Of a stretch of DNA of 64,000 nucleotides, positions 56,917-64,000 are shown piece by piece. The position numbers and the translations under genes are program-made. Positions within the stretch are counted from its first letter, which is position 1, and each line of letters starts with the position of its first letter. The notes below the pieces were generated by a model. It saw only the letters and a list, made by a program, of their open reading frames with translations, was not told the origin of the DNA and did no database searches. This DNA is from Thermotoga petrophila RKU-1 (GTDB taxonomy: Bacteria > Thermotogota > Thermotogae > Thermotogales > Thermotogaceae): positions 372,001 through 436,000 of the forward strand of contig NC_009486.1 of NCBI RefSeq assembly GCF_000016785.1, given 5' to 3'.

Positions 56917-58122
56917 ATGACACCGGAGGAACAGGTAAAAATTCTCAAAAGAAACGTTGTTGACTTCGTAAGCGAAGAAGAACTCCTCGACAGAATAAAG
57001 AGAAAAGGGAAACTCCGCGTGAAACTCGGCGTGGATCCCTCAAGGCCCGATTTGCATCTGGGCCACGCGGTCGTTCTGAGGAAGTTGAGAGAGTTTCAAG
57101 ATCTCGGTCACACAGTAGTTCTGATCATAGGAGACTTCACTGCCCGCATTGGTGATCCCTCCGGAAGAAACGAAACACGTCCCATGCTGACCAGAGAAGA
57201 GGTTCTGGAGAACGCAAAGACCTATCAGGAACAGGCCTTCAAGATACTGGATCCCGAAAGGACGGAACTTCGTTTCAACGGTGAGTGGCTCGACAGAATG
57301 ACCTTCGCGGACGTGATCGTTCTGGCTTCAAAGTACACGGTTGCAAGGATGCTCGAAAGAGACGATTTCGCGAAAAGATTCAAAGAAGGCATCCCCATAA
57401 CCATATCGGAGTTCCTGTATCCTCTCGCACAGGCCTACGATTCCGTTGCCATTCAGGCAGATGTGGAACTCGGCGGAACGGATCAGCTTTTCAACCTCCT
57501 TGTGGGAAGGAAGATACAGGAAGAATACGGTCAGGAGCCCCAGATCGTCATGACGATGCCGATCATCGAAGGAACGGATGGAAAATTGAAAATGAGCAAA
57601 AGCTACGGAAACTACATCGCTTTCAACGATCCACCCGAGGAGATGTACGGGAAACTCATGTCCATACCGGATGAACTCATTATAAAGTACATGCGTCTTC
57701 TCACGGACGTTCCAGAAGAACGGATCGAAGAGTACGAAAGAAAGATGAAAGAAAAAACGATCAATCCACGAGACGTGAAGATGGTTCTCGCGTACGAAAT
57801 AACACGCTTCTTCCACGGTGAAGAAAACGCAAAAAAGGCCCAGGAACAATTCGTGAAGGTCTTTCAAAAGAAAGAAATTCCTGACGAGATGCCGATCGTT
57901 GAGATTTCTCAGGAGAAGAACATCGTGGATCTCCTCGTGGAGATAGGAGCTGTATCCAGCAAAAGTGAGGCTAAAAGACTCGTTGCTCAGGGTGGAGTGT
58001 ACATCGACGGGGAGAGAATAGAAGACATAAAATTCACCGTGAAACCCGTTGGAGAGCAAGTTTTGAAAGTTGGAAAGAGGAAGTTCTACAGGATATCGGG
58101 TGGAGAGACAAAAAAACTTTAG
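56917..58122 (+). CDS. tyrS: Tyrosyl-tRNA synthetase
   Basis: The 401-residue class I enzyme has RPDLHLGHAVVLRKL near 43-57 (HIGH variant HLGH), YDSVAIQADVELGGTDQLFN for tyrosine binding, KMSKSYGNYI near 225, and a C-terminal S4 RNA-binding domain (about 335-400, with SKSEAKRLVAQGGVYI). No T-box leader is seen. It is the last gene of the DUF401-uvrA-secG-tyrS series. Confidence 0.96.
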   Translation: MTPEEQVKILKRNVVDFVSEEELLDRIKRKGKLRVKLGVDPSRPDLHLGHAVVLRKLREFQDLGHTVVLIIGDFTARIGDPSGRNETRPMLTREEVLENAKTYQEQAFKILDPERTELRFNGEWLDRMTFADVIVLASKYTVARMLERDDFAKRFKEGIPITISEFLYPLAQAYDSVAIQADVELGGTDQLFNLLVGRKIQEEYGQEPQIVMTMPIIEGTDGKLKMSKSYGNYIAFNDPPEEMYGKLMSIPDELIIKYMRLLTDVPEERIEEYERKMKEKTINPRDVKMVLAYEITRFFHGEENAKKAQEQFVKVFQKKEIPDEMPIVEISQEKNIVDLLVEIGAVSSKSEAKRLVAQGGVYIDGERIEDIKFTVKPVGEQVLKVGKRKFYRISGGETKKL

Positions 58123-58129
58123 AAAACTC

Positions 58130-58159
58130 TTGAATTTCCTTTGGACGAGATGGTATAAT
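58130..58159 (+). promoter_or_regulatory. Promoter of Omp-alpha
   Basis: TTGAAT, 18 bases and TATAAT, with TGG before the -10 box making an extended -10. It lies 45 bases before the ATG. This is the strongest promoter match in the window, as expected for an abundant envelope protein. Confidence 0.82.
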
Positions 58160-58204
58160 CACCACAGGATTTAACTGTGATCAATGAGAAGGGAGGTTTG
58201 TCCC

Positions 58205-59407
58205 ATGAAGAGAGTTCTTCTTACCGTTGCAATGTTGTCCGTTTTCTTCTCAGCGATGTTCGCGTTCTTCCCAGATGTCCCAAAAGATCACTGGGCTTAC
58301 GAGTACGTCTGGAAGCTGTGGCAGAGGGGTGTCTTCATAGGTTATCCGGATGGCGAGTTCAAAGGGGACAGGTACATCACCAGATACGAAGCGGCAACGG
58401 CTGTGAGCAGGCTCCTCGATTTCATCGAACAGAAGATGCTTGCGGGTGCTTCCGGTAACCTGACACAGGTCGTTGGAAACCTCTCTGACAAGTACATGGC
58501 CCTCGAGGAGAAGGTTAACAGTCTTACCGGGATACTGGATACTCTGGCATCCCAGATAGGCACCACTCAGGCCAATCTCACAGAAACCGAAAGAGAACTG
58601 CTTGAAAAGATCGCAGCTGTGAAAGAGGAGATCGAGATGGAGTTCGACAAAGAGATTTCGCTCAACAGAGAAGTTGTGAACAATATCGGCCTTAAACTTG
58701 GAAATCTCTCAAGAGACTACGAAAGATACAAGGAGAATGTGGACGCAAAGATCTCTGAAGTGAACGAAAAACTCGCAGCCCTTGAAAAGGATCTCGGAAA
58801 TAGGATCGCCGATCTCGAGGGAATAGTCAATCTCCACGAGAAAGACATCATAAACATCTACAACAAGATCGGTTCCGTTAACGAGGAACTCAACAACAAG
58901 ATCGCCGCGACAGAAGAGAAACTCTCCAGAAGAGACGAAGAAATCTCCGCAATGGTCGAACTCCACGAAAAGGACATCATAAACCTCTACAACAAGGTCG
59001 CTGCACTCAACGAAGATCTCAGCAAAAAAATACTTGACACGAAGGCCGAACTTTCTGCTAAAATAGAGTCACAGGAGAAAACGTTGAACATGGTCTACAC
59101 AAAACTCCTCGACACAGAAAGCAAATTGAACGATGAAATTTCCGCTCTCAAGGAAAAGGACGCGGAGATACAGAAGACGGTTGATCTTCATGAACAGGAT
59201 ATCGTCAACCTCTACGGAAAAACGTCGTCTCTCGAAGAAGACCTCAACATGAAGTACAACGAGACTAACGAAAAGATCGATCAGGTGAAGGCGGAACTCG
59301 AGGACAAAATCGAAAGCGTGAAGGCTTACAACAGGAATCTCAGCATCCTCACAGGTGCGTTCTTTGGAATTCTCGGTCTCATTCTGATCGCAATCAGTGG
59401 TAAATAA
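58205..59407 (+). CDS. omp-alpha: Outer-membrane-linked coiled-coil protein Omp-alpha
   Basis: ATG at 58205 has GGGAGGTTTGTCCC upstream. The 400-residue protein has a signal peptide (about 1-20), an SLH domain (about 21-80, FPDVPKDHWAYEYVWKLWQ and GYPDGEFKGDRYITRYEAATAVSRLL), a long coiled coil (about 85-375), and a C-terminal membrane segment (about 378-397). In the rod, a block of about 40 residues recurs four times around LHEKDIINxYNK. In Thermotoga this protein spans between the cell body and the toga. Its length equals that of the T. maritima protein. Confidence 0.95.
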   Translation: MKRVLLTVAMLSVFFSAMFAFFPDVPKDHWAYEYVWKLWQRGVFIGYPDGEFKGDRYITRYEAATAVSRLLDFIEQKMLAGASGNLTQVVGNLSDKYMALEEKVNSLTGILDTLASQIGTTQANLTETERELLEKIAAVKEEIEMEFDKEISLNREVVNNIGLKLGNLSRDYERYKENVDAKISEVNEKLAALEKDLGNRIADLEGIVNLHEKDIINIYNKIGSVNEELNNKIAATEEKLSRRDEEISAMVELHEKDIINLYNKVAALNEDLSKKILDTKAELSAKIESQEKTLNMVYTKLLDTESKLNDEISALKEKDAEIQKTVDLHEQDIVNLYGKTSSLEEDLNMKYNETNEKIDQVKAELEDKIESVKAYNRNLSILTGAFFGILGLILIAISGK

Positions 59408-59441
59408 AACCAAAATTTATTCTGAGGGGAGGTAAGATGTT

Positions 59442-60695
59442 ATGAAGAAGTTGCTCGCTCTTTTCCTGGTACTGGGTCTTTTAGTCACAGCAGCGTTTGC
59501 CTACGAAGACGTCGTTAAAGTCAATGTCTCTGGAACTGGCTACTTCAACGCGTACCTCGACGAAGAAGGCATCGACCTCGAAGGTGATATTAGTGATTTG
59601 TCTGTGTCCATTTCTCCAAGCTCTGGCAGTGTAACAGCACCGGCTACCATTACAGCAGAGTTTTCCATTGACGTCCTTGGAAAAACAGCTTCTCTCAGCA
59701 AGATAGCTATCACAACAGATCTGTTCGATCTCACTTACTACAACGATGATATCTATGGGGATGGCTATGTGTTCTACTACGTAGGAGACAGAACACTTGA
59801 ATTCACACCAAAACTCGGTTTTGAAGGAATCTCTCTGACCGTATACTTTGCAGACATCGTTTCTGAAACGGACCTTACCGACGCTACAAACAATACCAAC
59901 AACTACTTCGACGATGCCGTTGCTCTGAAACTCGGCGTGACAAACCTTGATCTCCTTGATGCGACACTCTTCGGTGCGTTCTATGATACTGATACGAACA
60001 ATGCCACAAGCGCCTATGGCTATGCTGCCCACTTGAATCTCACTGGAAAAGACATCCTTGAAAATCTCGTGGTCGATCTTGCCTACGCCTACGAAGCAAC
60101 CAGCATGTACCTGGTAGAAGCACAGTACAGCAAATCCTTTGAAATGGAACCTGTTACTCTGACGGTGTCTCCATACTTTGTCTATTCTGAAGGAGCCCCC
60201 ACATACTACGACGATGATTCTGTTGATGGCGATGGCTGGACAGCACCCTGGGGATCCAAACTCGTGAAAGTTGGTCTCAAAGCGGAAGCTGGTGTCACCG
60301 ATGAAGTGACCTTCAGTGCAGAACTGACACCGACTTACGATCTTGATGCCAATTCTTTCAGCCTGCCTGTGACGCTTGCTCTTGCTTACGACTCCGATAT
60401 GGCAGAGGCAAATGTGAGCGCTTCCTGGGATGATGCTGTCGCTTCTGCTACTAATGTCACCATCGATGCCAACCTGACAGTCACAGCCGTTGAAAATCTT
60501 ACAGTCAAAGCAGCTGCACAATACAAAGTTGCCACCAACGAACTGGGTTACAACGTCGACGCCAGCTACGTCTACGGTCCTCTCACAACAGGATTCTTCT
60601 TCGGAACTCTGTTTGATTCCAATAGTGATGGTACTGCTGATATCAACGATTACTTCACCTGGTACCTCTACTTGAAAGCTTCCGTTGCATTCTAA
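59442..60695 (+). CDS. Outer-membrane beta-barrel (Ompbeta-type/porin-like)
   Basis: The 417-residue precursor has a signal peptide (about 1-20, ending TAAFA). The mature part is rich in Asp, Thr, Ala, Tyr and alternating strands, has no cysteine, and ends in YLYLKASVAF, a C-terminal Phe typical of barrel assembly. It follows Omp-alpha with a 34-base gap, and in T. maritima the Omp-beta toga porin lies in this region. The ribosome site GGGGAGG is followed by a two-codon frame ATGTTATGA whose stop overlaps the ATG. Confidence 0.85.
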   Translation: MKKLLALFLVLGLLVTAAFAYEDVVKVNVSGTGYFNAYLDEEGIDLEGDISDLSVSISPSSGSVTAPATITAEFSIDVLGKTASLSKIAITTDLFDLTYYNDDIYGDGYVFYYVGDRTLEFTPKLGFEGISLTVYFADIVSETDLTDATNNTNNYFDDAVALKLGVTNLDLLDATLFGAFYDTDTNNATSAYGYAAHLNLTGKDILENLVVDLAYAYEATSMYLVEAQYSKSFEMEPVTLTVSPYFVYSEGAPTYYDDDSVDGDGWTAPWGSKLVKVGLKAEAGVTDEVTFSAELTPTYDLDANSFSLPVTLALAYDSDMAEANVSASWDDAVASATNVTIDANLTVTAVENLTVKAAAQYKVATNELGYNVDASYVYGPLTTGFFFGTLFDSNSDGTADINDYFTWYLYLKASVAF

Positions 60696-60713
60696 TCCAC
60701 ACCACCGCAAATC

Positions 60714-60745
60714 AACCCCCGGCACTTGCCGGGGGTTTTGTTTTG
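60714..60745 (+). terminator. Terminator after the beta-barrel gene
   Basis: AACCCCCGGCA-CT-TGCCGGGGGTT is an 11-bp stem followed by TTGTTTTG. Its right arm contains the -35 box of the tRNA-Ser promoter. Confidence 0.88.
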
Positions 60746-60754
60746 TTGTATAAT
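60726..60754 (+). promoter_or_regulatory. Promoter of tRNA-Ser
   Basis: TTGCCG, 17 bases and TATAAT lie 8 bases before tRNA-Ser. The -35 box lies in the terminator stem of the preceding gene. Confidence 0.65.
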
Positions 60755-60762
60755 TTAAAACT

Positions 60763-60851
60763 GGAGGCGTGTCCGAACTGGCTAAGGAGCCGGTCTTGAA
60801 AACCGGTGGGCCGGAAGGCCCGTGTGGGTTCGAGTCCCACCGCCTCCGCCA
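60763..60851 (+). tRNA. tRNA-Ser (anticodon TGA)
   Basis: The 89-base gene has acceptor GGAGGCG with CGCCTCC, loop CTTGAAA with TGA, a long variable arm (GGGCCGGAAGGCCCG), and encoded CCA after a G discriminator. Confidence 0.98.
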
Positions 60852-60876
60852 GCCCCGCACGGGGCTTTTCTTTTTA
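60851..60876 (+). terminator. Terminator of tRNA-Ser
   Basis: AGCCCCG-CA-CGGGGCT is followed by TTTCTTTTT. Its first base is the last base of the tRNA CCA end. Confidence 0.82.
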
Positions 60877-60888
60877 GGGGGTGAAAAC

Positions 60889-61413
60889 GTGAGAGCCCTT
60901 CTTGTGATAGACCTTCAGAGAGATTTCGTGGACAGAGGAGGTGCTCTTTACTTCGAAGGAGCAGAGAAGGTGATCGATCCCATTTTGAAGTGGGTTGAAG
61001 AGTTCAAAAAGGAGAACCTCCCCATCATCACCACCCAAGACTGGCATGATCCTGAAGACAGAGAATTCAGCCTCTGGCCGAAACACTGTGTTGCGAACAC
61101 CGATGGTGCAAGACTCACCGAAAAGCTCGAGAAAGCCCTGGAAGACTATCCCAATCACTTCTCTGTGAAGAAAAACCGATACAGTGCCTTCTACAACACG
61201 AATCTTGAAAAGATAATCAGAGACAACGAGATAGACGAAGTTTACGTTTGTGGAGTTGTAACACACATCTGTGTGCTCTTCACCGTCGAAGAGTTGAGAA
61301 ACAGGGATATCCCTGTTAAAATAATCACTGAAGGCGTTGCTTCTTACGATGAAGAGCTTCACCGCTTTGCACTGAGGGAAATGAAAGAAATTTTAGGAGC
61401 AGAATTCATTTGA
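60889..61413 (+). CDS. pncA: Nicotinamidase PncA
   Basis: GTG at 60889 is chosen because AGGGGGTGA lies upstream. The frame before it lies inside tRNA-Ser. The 174-residue enzyme turns nicotinamide into nicotinate. It has VIDLQRDF with the catalytic Asp8, the metal block DWHDPEDREFSLWPKHC, FSVKKNRYSAF with the Lys near 94, and VCGVVTHICVLFT with the active Cys. It is followed by pncB, making an NAD salvage pair. Confidence 0.95.
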   Translation: MRALLVIDLQRDFVDRGGALYFEGAEKVIDPILKWVEEFKKENLPIITTQDWHDPEDREFSLWPKHCVANTDGARLTEKLEKALEDYPNHFSVKKNRYSAFYNTNLEKIIRDNEIDEVYVCGVVTHICVLFTVEELRNRDIPVKIITEGVASYDEELHRFALREMKEILGAEFI

Positions 61414-61423
61414 GGTGATCAAT

Positions 61424-62719
61424 GTGAAAAGACTCAGTCCCGAGGTCTTCAAGGTTCCCATCGACCGCATCAGGAACGGTTACTACTCGGACATATACTT
61501 CATAAACTATGTGAAGGTCTTGAAAAGGGACAACCGCCATCCACGGGTGTACTATCAGTTCTTTCCGAGGAAAGACGCCGTAATCTGCGGAATTGACGAG
61601 GCCCTCGCCATTCTGAAGTTCTGCACGGGATACTACAAAGACGAGGAAAAAGCGAGGGAACTCTTCGAAGAGATCTTGAAATTAGACAAAGAAATGCAGG
61701 CTGCTTCAGTTGAAATGGACGTTCAGAAGATTCTGGAGCTCACTCAGAAAAAGTGGGACCTCAGATTGAAACTGAACGATCTTTGGGTAGACAAATGGGA
61801 TGAGATAGAAGTACACGCCCTCTACGACGGCGAGGAAGCGAAAGAAGGAGAGCCGATAATGACAATAGAGGGAGATCCCACCTATTTCGGGTATCTCGAA
61901 ACGGTGCTTCTCGGTGTGATCGCAAGAGCCACCAGCACGGCAACGGCCGTCAAGAAAGTGGTGAAGGCAGCGAGAGGAAAACCCGTGCTCTTTTTCAGTG
62001 CCCGTTTTGATCACTACTGGGTCCAGGCAACGGACGGCTACGCAGCTCTCAAAGCGGGGGCCTTTGGAGTTTCTACAGACGCGAACGCGGACTACTGGGG
62101 TGTCAAATCCATGGGAACGATGCCTCACGCCCTGATAGCCTGCTACGATGGGAAGACCGAGGACGCTGCCATCGCGTTCGATATGCACATGGAGGAAGAC
62201 GTGAACAGGATCATTCTTGTGGACTGGGACAACGATGTGATAGGAACAACCTTCAAGGTCATCGAAAAGTTCTACGAGTACGTGATGAAAAAGCCGTTCA
62301 AACTCGGAGTGACAGATCCTTCACCGATCATAGGTCCTGGAAAGAACAAGATATGGGGTGTGAGGTTCGACACCTCCGGGAATCTAAGAGATAAATCCGT
62401 GGTACCAAAGGACGAGTCTTCCTTTGGGGTGTGTCCGGAACTCGTCTGGAGAGCCCGTCAGGAGTTCGACAAAGTGGGGCTCAAGGATCTGAAGATAGTC
62501 GTCTCCGGAGGATTCGACGAGAAGAAGATAGATCTCTTCGAAAGACTCGGAGTTCCTGCAGATGCTTATGGTGTTGGATCTCGCCTGCTGAGGGAGAAGG
62601 TGGATATCACGGCAGACATCGTTGAAGTCAATGGAAGACACTGCGCAAAGGTGGGAAGGTACAAGATAGAAAACCCCAGACTGAAAAAAGTGGAGAAGCG
62701 CTACTGGGAAGAAGAGTGA
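61424..62719 (+). CDS. pncB: Nicotinate phosphoribosyltransferase
   Basis: GTG at 61424 is preferred over GTG at 61415 because GAGGTGATCAAT lies upstream. The 431-residue enzyme joins nicotinate to [51 protein letters not shown] near 180-225 holds substrate-binding residues; read in blocks it matches the nicotinate branch and has the SMGTMPH motif. [10 protein letters not shown] near 360 binds phosphate. It lies 10 bases from pncA and 13 bases before pdxS. Confidence 0.93.
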   Translation: MKRLSPEVFKVPIDRIRNGYYSDIYFINYVKVLKRDNRHPRVYYQFFPRKDAVICGIDEALAILKFCTGYYKDEEKARELFEEILKLDKEMQAASVEMDVQKILELTQKKWDLRLKLNDLWVDKWDEIEVHALYDGEEAKEGEPIMTIEGDPTYFGYLETVLLGVIARATSTATAVKKVVKAARGKPVLFFSARFDHYWVQATDGYAALKAGAFGVSTDANADYWGVKSMGTMPHALIACYDGKTEDAAIAFDMHMEEDVNRIILVDWDNDVIGTTFKVIEKFYEYVMKKPFKLGVTDPSPIIGPGKNKIWGVRFDTSGNLRDKSVVPKDESSFGVCPELVWRARQEFDKVGLKDLKIVVSGGFDEKKIDLFERLGVPADAYGVGSRLLREKVDITADIVEVNGRHCAKVGRYKIENPRLKKVEKRYWEEE

Positions 62720-62732
62720 GGAGGTGAATGGA

Positions 62733-63614
62733 ATGGAAATCAAAAAGGGTACCTGGATCATAAAGAAGGGTTTTGCGGAGATGTTCAAAGGCGGTGTCAT
62801 CATGGACGTCACCTCTGCTGAACAGGCCAAGATCGCAGAAGAAGCGGGAGCCGTTGCGGTAATGGCCCTCGAAAGAGTTCCGGCCGATATCAGAAAAGAG
62901 GGCGGAGTCGCCAGAATGGCAAGCATCGCAAAGATCAGGGAAATCATGGAAGCAGTGTCCATCCCTGTGATGGCGAAGGTGAGAATCGGACACATAGCCG
63001 AGGCAAAGATACTGGAAGAACTCGGAGTCGATTTCATCGATGAGTCTGAGGTACTCACACCAGCTGACGACAGGTTCCACATCAACAAACACGAATTCAA
63101 AGTACCTTTTGTCTGCGGTGCAAGAGATCTTGGAGAGGCTCTCAGAAGAATAGCGGAAGGCGCCGCTATGATCAGAACGAAGGGAGAGGCTGGAACGGGA
63201 AACGTCGTGGAAGCGGTGAAGCACATGCGAAGGATGATGGAACAGATAAAACAGGTGACCAAGATGGAAGACGAAGAACTCGTCGCTTACGGAAAAGAAA
63301 TAGGAGCTCCCGTGGAGCTTCTCAGGGAGGTCAAAAGACTTGGAAGACTTCCCGTCGTGAACTTCGCAGCGGGTGGTGTGGCAACTCCTGCGGATGCGGC
63401 TCTCATGATGATGCTCGGAGCAGATGGAGTGTTTGTAGGATCCGGTATCTTCAAATCCAAGGATCCAAGAAAGATGGCGAAAGCCATGGTGCTGGCCGTT
63501 ACCTACTGGGACAATCCAAGGATACTCCTCAAGATCTCCGAAGACATAGGAGAGCCGATGAGAGGGCTCGATGTCGAAGAACTCGAAGTGAGAATGCAGG
63601 AGAGAGGGTGGTAA
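62733..63614 (+). CDS. pdxS: Pyridoxal 5'-phosphate synthase subunit PdxS
   Basis: ATG at 62733 has GAGGAGGTGA upstream. The 293-residue barrel enzyme makes PLP from ribose 5-phosphate, glyceraldehyde 3-phosphate and ammonia. It has [12 protein letters not shown] with Asp near 25, the catalytic Lys82 in VMAKVRIGH, and [15 protein letters not shown] with Lys near 150. The C-terminus is regular. PdxT, the glutaminase, follows after 3 bases. Confidence 0.97.
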   Translation: MEIKKGTWIIKKGFAEMFKGGVIMDVTSAEQAKIAEEAGAVAVMALERVPADIRKEGGVARMASIAKIREIMEAVSIPVMAKVRIGHIAEAKILEELGVDFIDESEVLTPADDRFHINKHEFKVPFVCGARDLGEALRRIAEGAAMIRTKGEAGTGNVVEAVKHMRRMMEQIKQVTKMEDEELVAYGKEIGAPVELLREVKRLGRLPVVNFAAGGVATPADAALMMMLGADGVFVGSGIFKSKDPRKMAKAMVLAVTYWDNPRILLKISEDIGEPMRGLDVEELEVRMQERGW

Positions 63615-63617
63615 AGA

Positions 63618-64000
63618 ATGAAGATAGGTGTTCTGGGTGTTCAGGGAGATGTCAGAGAACACGTGGAAGCTCTCCACAAGCTCGGAGTTGAGACTCTGAT
63701 AGTGAAACTTCCAGAGCAGCTGGACATGGTGGATGGTCTCATCCTGCCTGGTGGAGAATCGACCACCATGATAAGAATTCTCAAAGAGATGGATATGGAT
63801 GAAAAGTTGGTGGAAAGAATAAACGAAGGATTACCAGTCTTTGCAACGTGTGCCGGTGTGATCCTTCTCGCAAAGCGCATCGAAAACTACTCCCAGGAAA
63901 AACTTGGAGTTTTGGACATAACCGTTGAAAGAAACGCCTACGGAAGACAGGTCGAAAGCTTTGAGACGTTTGTAGAGATACCCGCTGTAGGAAAAGATCC
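63618..64000 (+). CDS. pdxT: Pyridoxal 5'-phosphate synthase subunit PdxT (partial at window end)
   Basis: The first 127 residues are visible. The class I glutamine amidotransferase domain has [16 protein letters not shown], the oxyanion loop LPGGESTT near 43-50, and the nucleophile Cys78 in ATCAGVILL. The catalytic His and Glu lie beyond the window. It supplies ammonia to PdxS. Confidence 0.96.
   Translation, partial: MKIGVLGVQGDVREHVEALHKLGVETLIVKLPEQLDMVDGLILPGGESTTMIRILKEMDMDEKLVERINEGLPVFATCAGVILLAKRIENYSQEKLGVLDITVERNAYGRQVESFETFVEIPAVGKD

Noticed and set aside
59481-60860. A 459-codon minus-strand frame opposite the beta-barrel gene
   Set aside because: It begins in tRNA-Ser and its N-terminus is the typical false peptide from an antisense tRNA. 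The plus-strand gene has a signal peptide and a terminator.

Overview
The window is a stretch of a Thermotoga chromosome, very close to T. maritima but probably not strain MSB8. Supporting signs are a tmRNA with the tag ANEPVAVAA, an SLH/coiled-coil Omp-alpha-type outer-membrane protein, a Sir2 deacetylase that differs from my memory of Sir2Tm at only a few residues, a 76-residue SecG, a 916-residue UvrA, and very tight packing with many GTG and TTG starts. The strain statement rests on recall and not on a search.

Layout. 1-2600 (minus): a YhaN-like membrane-anchored SMC-type ATPase, cut by the window edge, with an unknown partner gene. 2784-16671 (minus): one nearly gapless series of 15 genes, hslV-hslU, a lipoprotein, an FtsL/DivIC-like protein, an RsmJ-like methyltransferase, miaA-hfq-hflX-fmt, a cysteine-less HMA-like protein, a peptide-type ABC transporter, a sigma-H-like factor and a coiled-coil membrane protein. 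16753-18755 (plus): mnmA and a GAF/free-Met-sulfoxide-reductase-like gene. 18765-21513 (minus): radical SAM protein, a frameshifted clostripain-type lipoprotein, a DUF4234-like membrane protein and a Cys-rich protein. 21585-29159 (plus, with fliJ opposed at 24817-25251): proS-comM, then family-4 UDG, a DtxR/MntR-like regulator, galE and a RarA-macrodomain fusion. 29201-29287: a decayed CRISPR repeat-spacer-repeat remnant. 29348-31808 (minus): groES-groEL with a CIRCE operator, and ssrA.

31945-40274 (plus): a second peptide-type ABC operon without a binding protein but with two D-type ATPases, then a ferritin-VIT protein, a DnaQ-like exonuclease and PIN-PhoH. 40239-42405 (minus): trpS-scpA-scpB. 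42472-44304 (plus): DUF4897-like, Sir2 and a coiled-coil/HTH protein. 44285-45390 (minus): DUF59 protein and prmC. 45463-48122 (plus): a thiamine/HMP-type binding protein and an ABC transporter of the ThiXYZ type. 48106-52353 (minus): a 1415-residue double activase/dehydratase-like protein. 52450-58122 (plus): tRNA-Lys-Leu-Gly, DUF401 permease, uvrA, secG, tyrS. 58205-60695 (plus): Omp-alpha and a beta-barrel protein. 60763-64000 (plus): tRNA-Ser, pncA, pncB, pdxS and the start of pdxT.

How it fits together: most genes are housekeeping (protein quality control, tRNA charging and modification, DNA repair, chromosome condensation, NAD and B6 metabolism) mixed with two peptide-type transport systems. 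I see no insertion sequence, no prophage and no intact CRISPR array. The points most worth a second look are the RarA-macrodomain fusion with an internal translation start, the CRISPR remnant, the split ATPase complement of the two transporters, the YhaN-like pair at the left edge, and the 1415-residue fusion.
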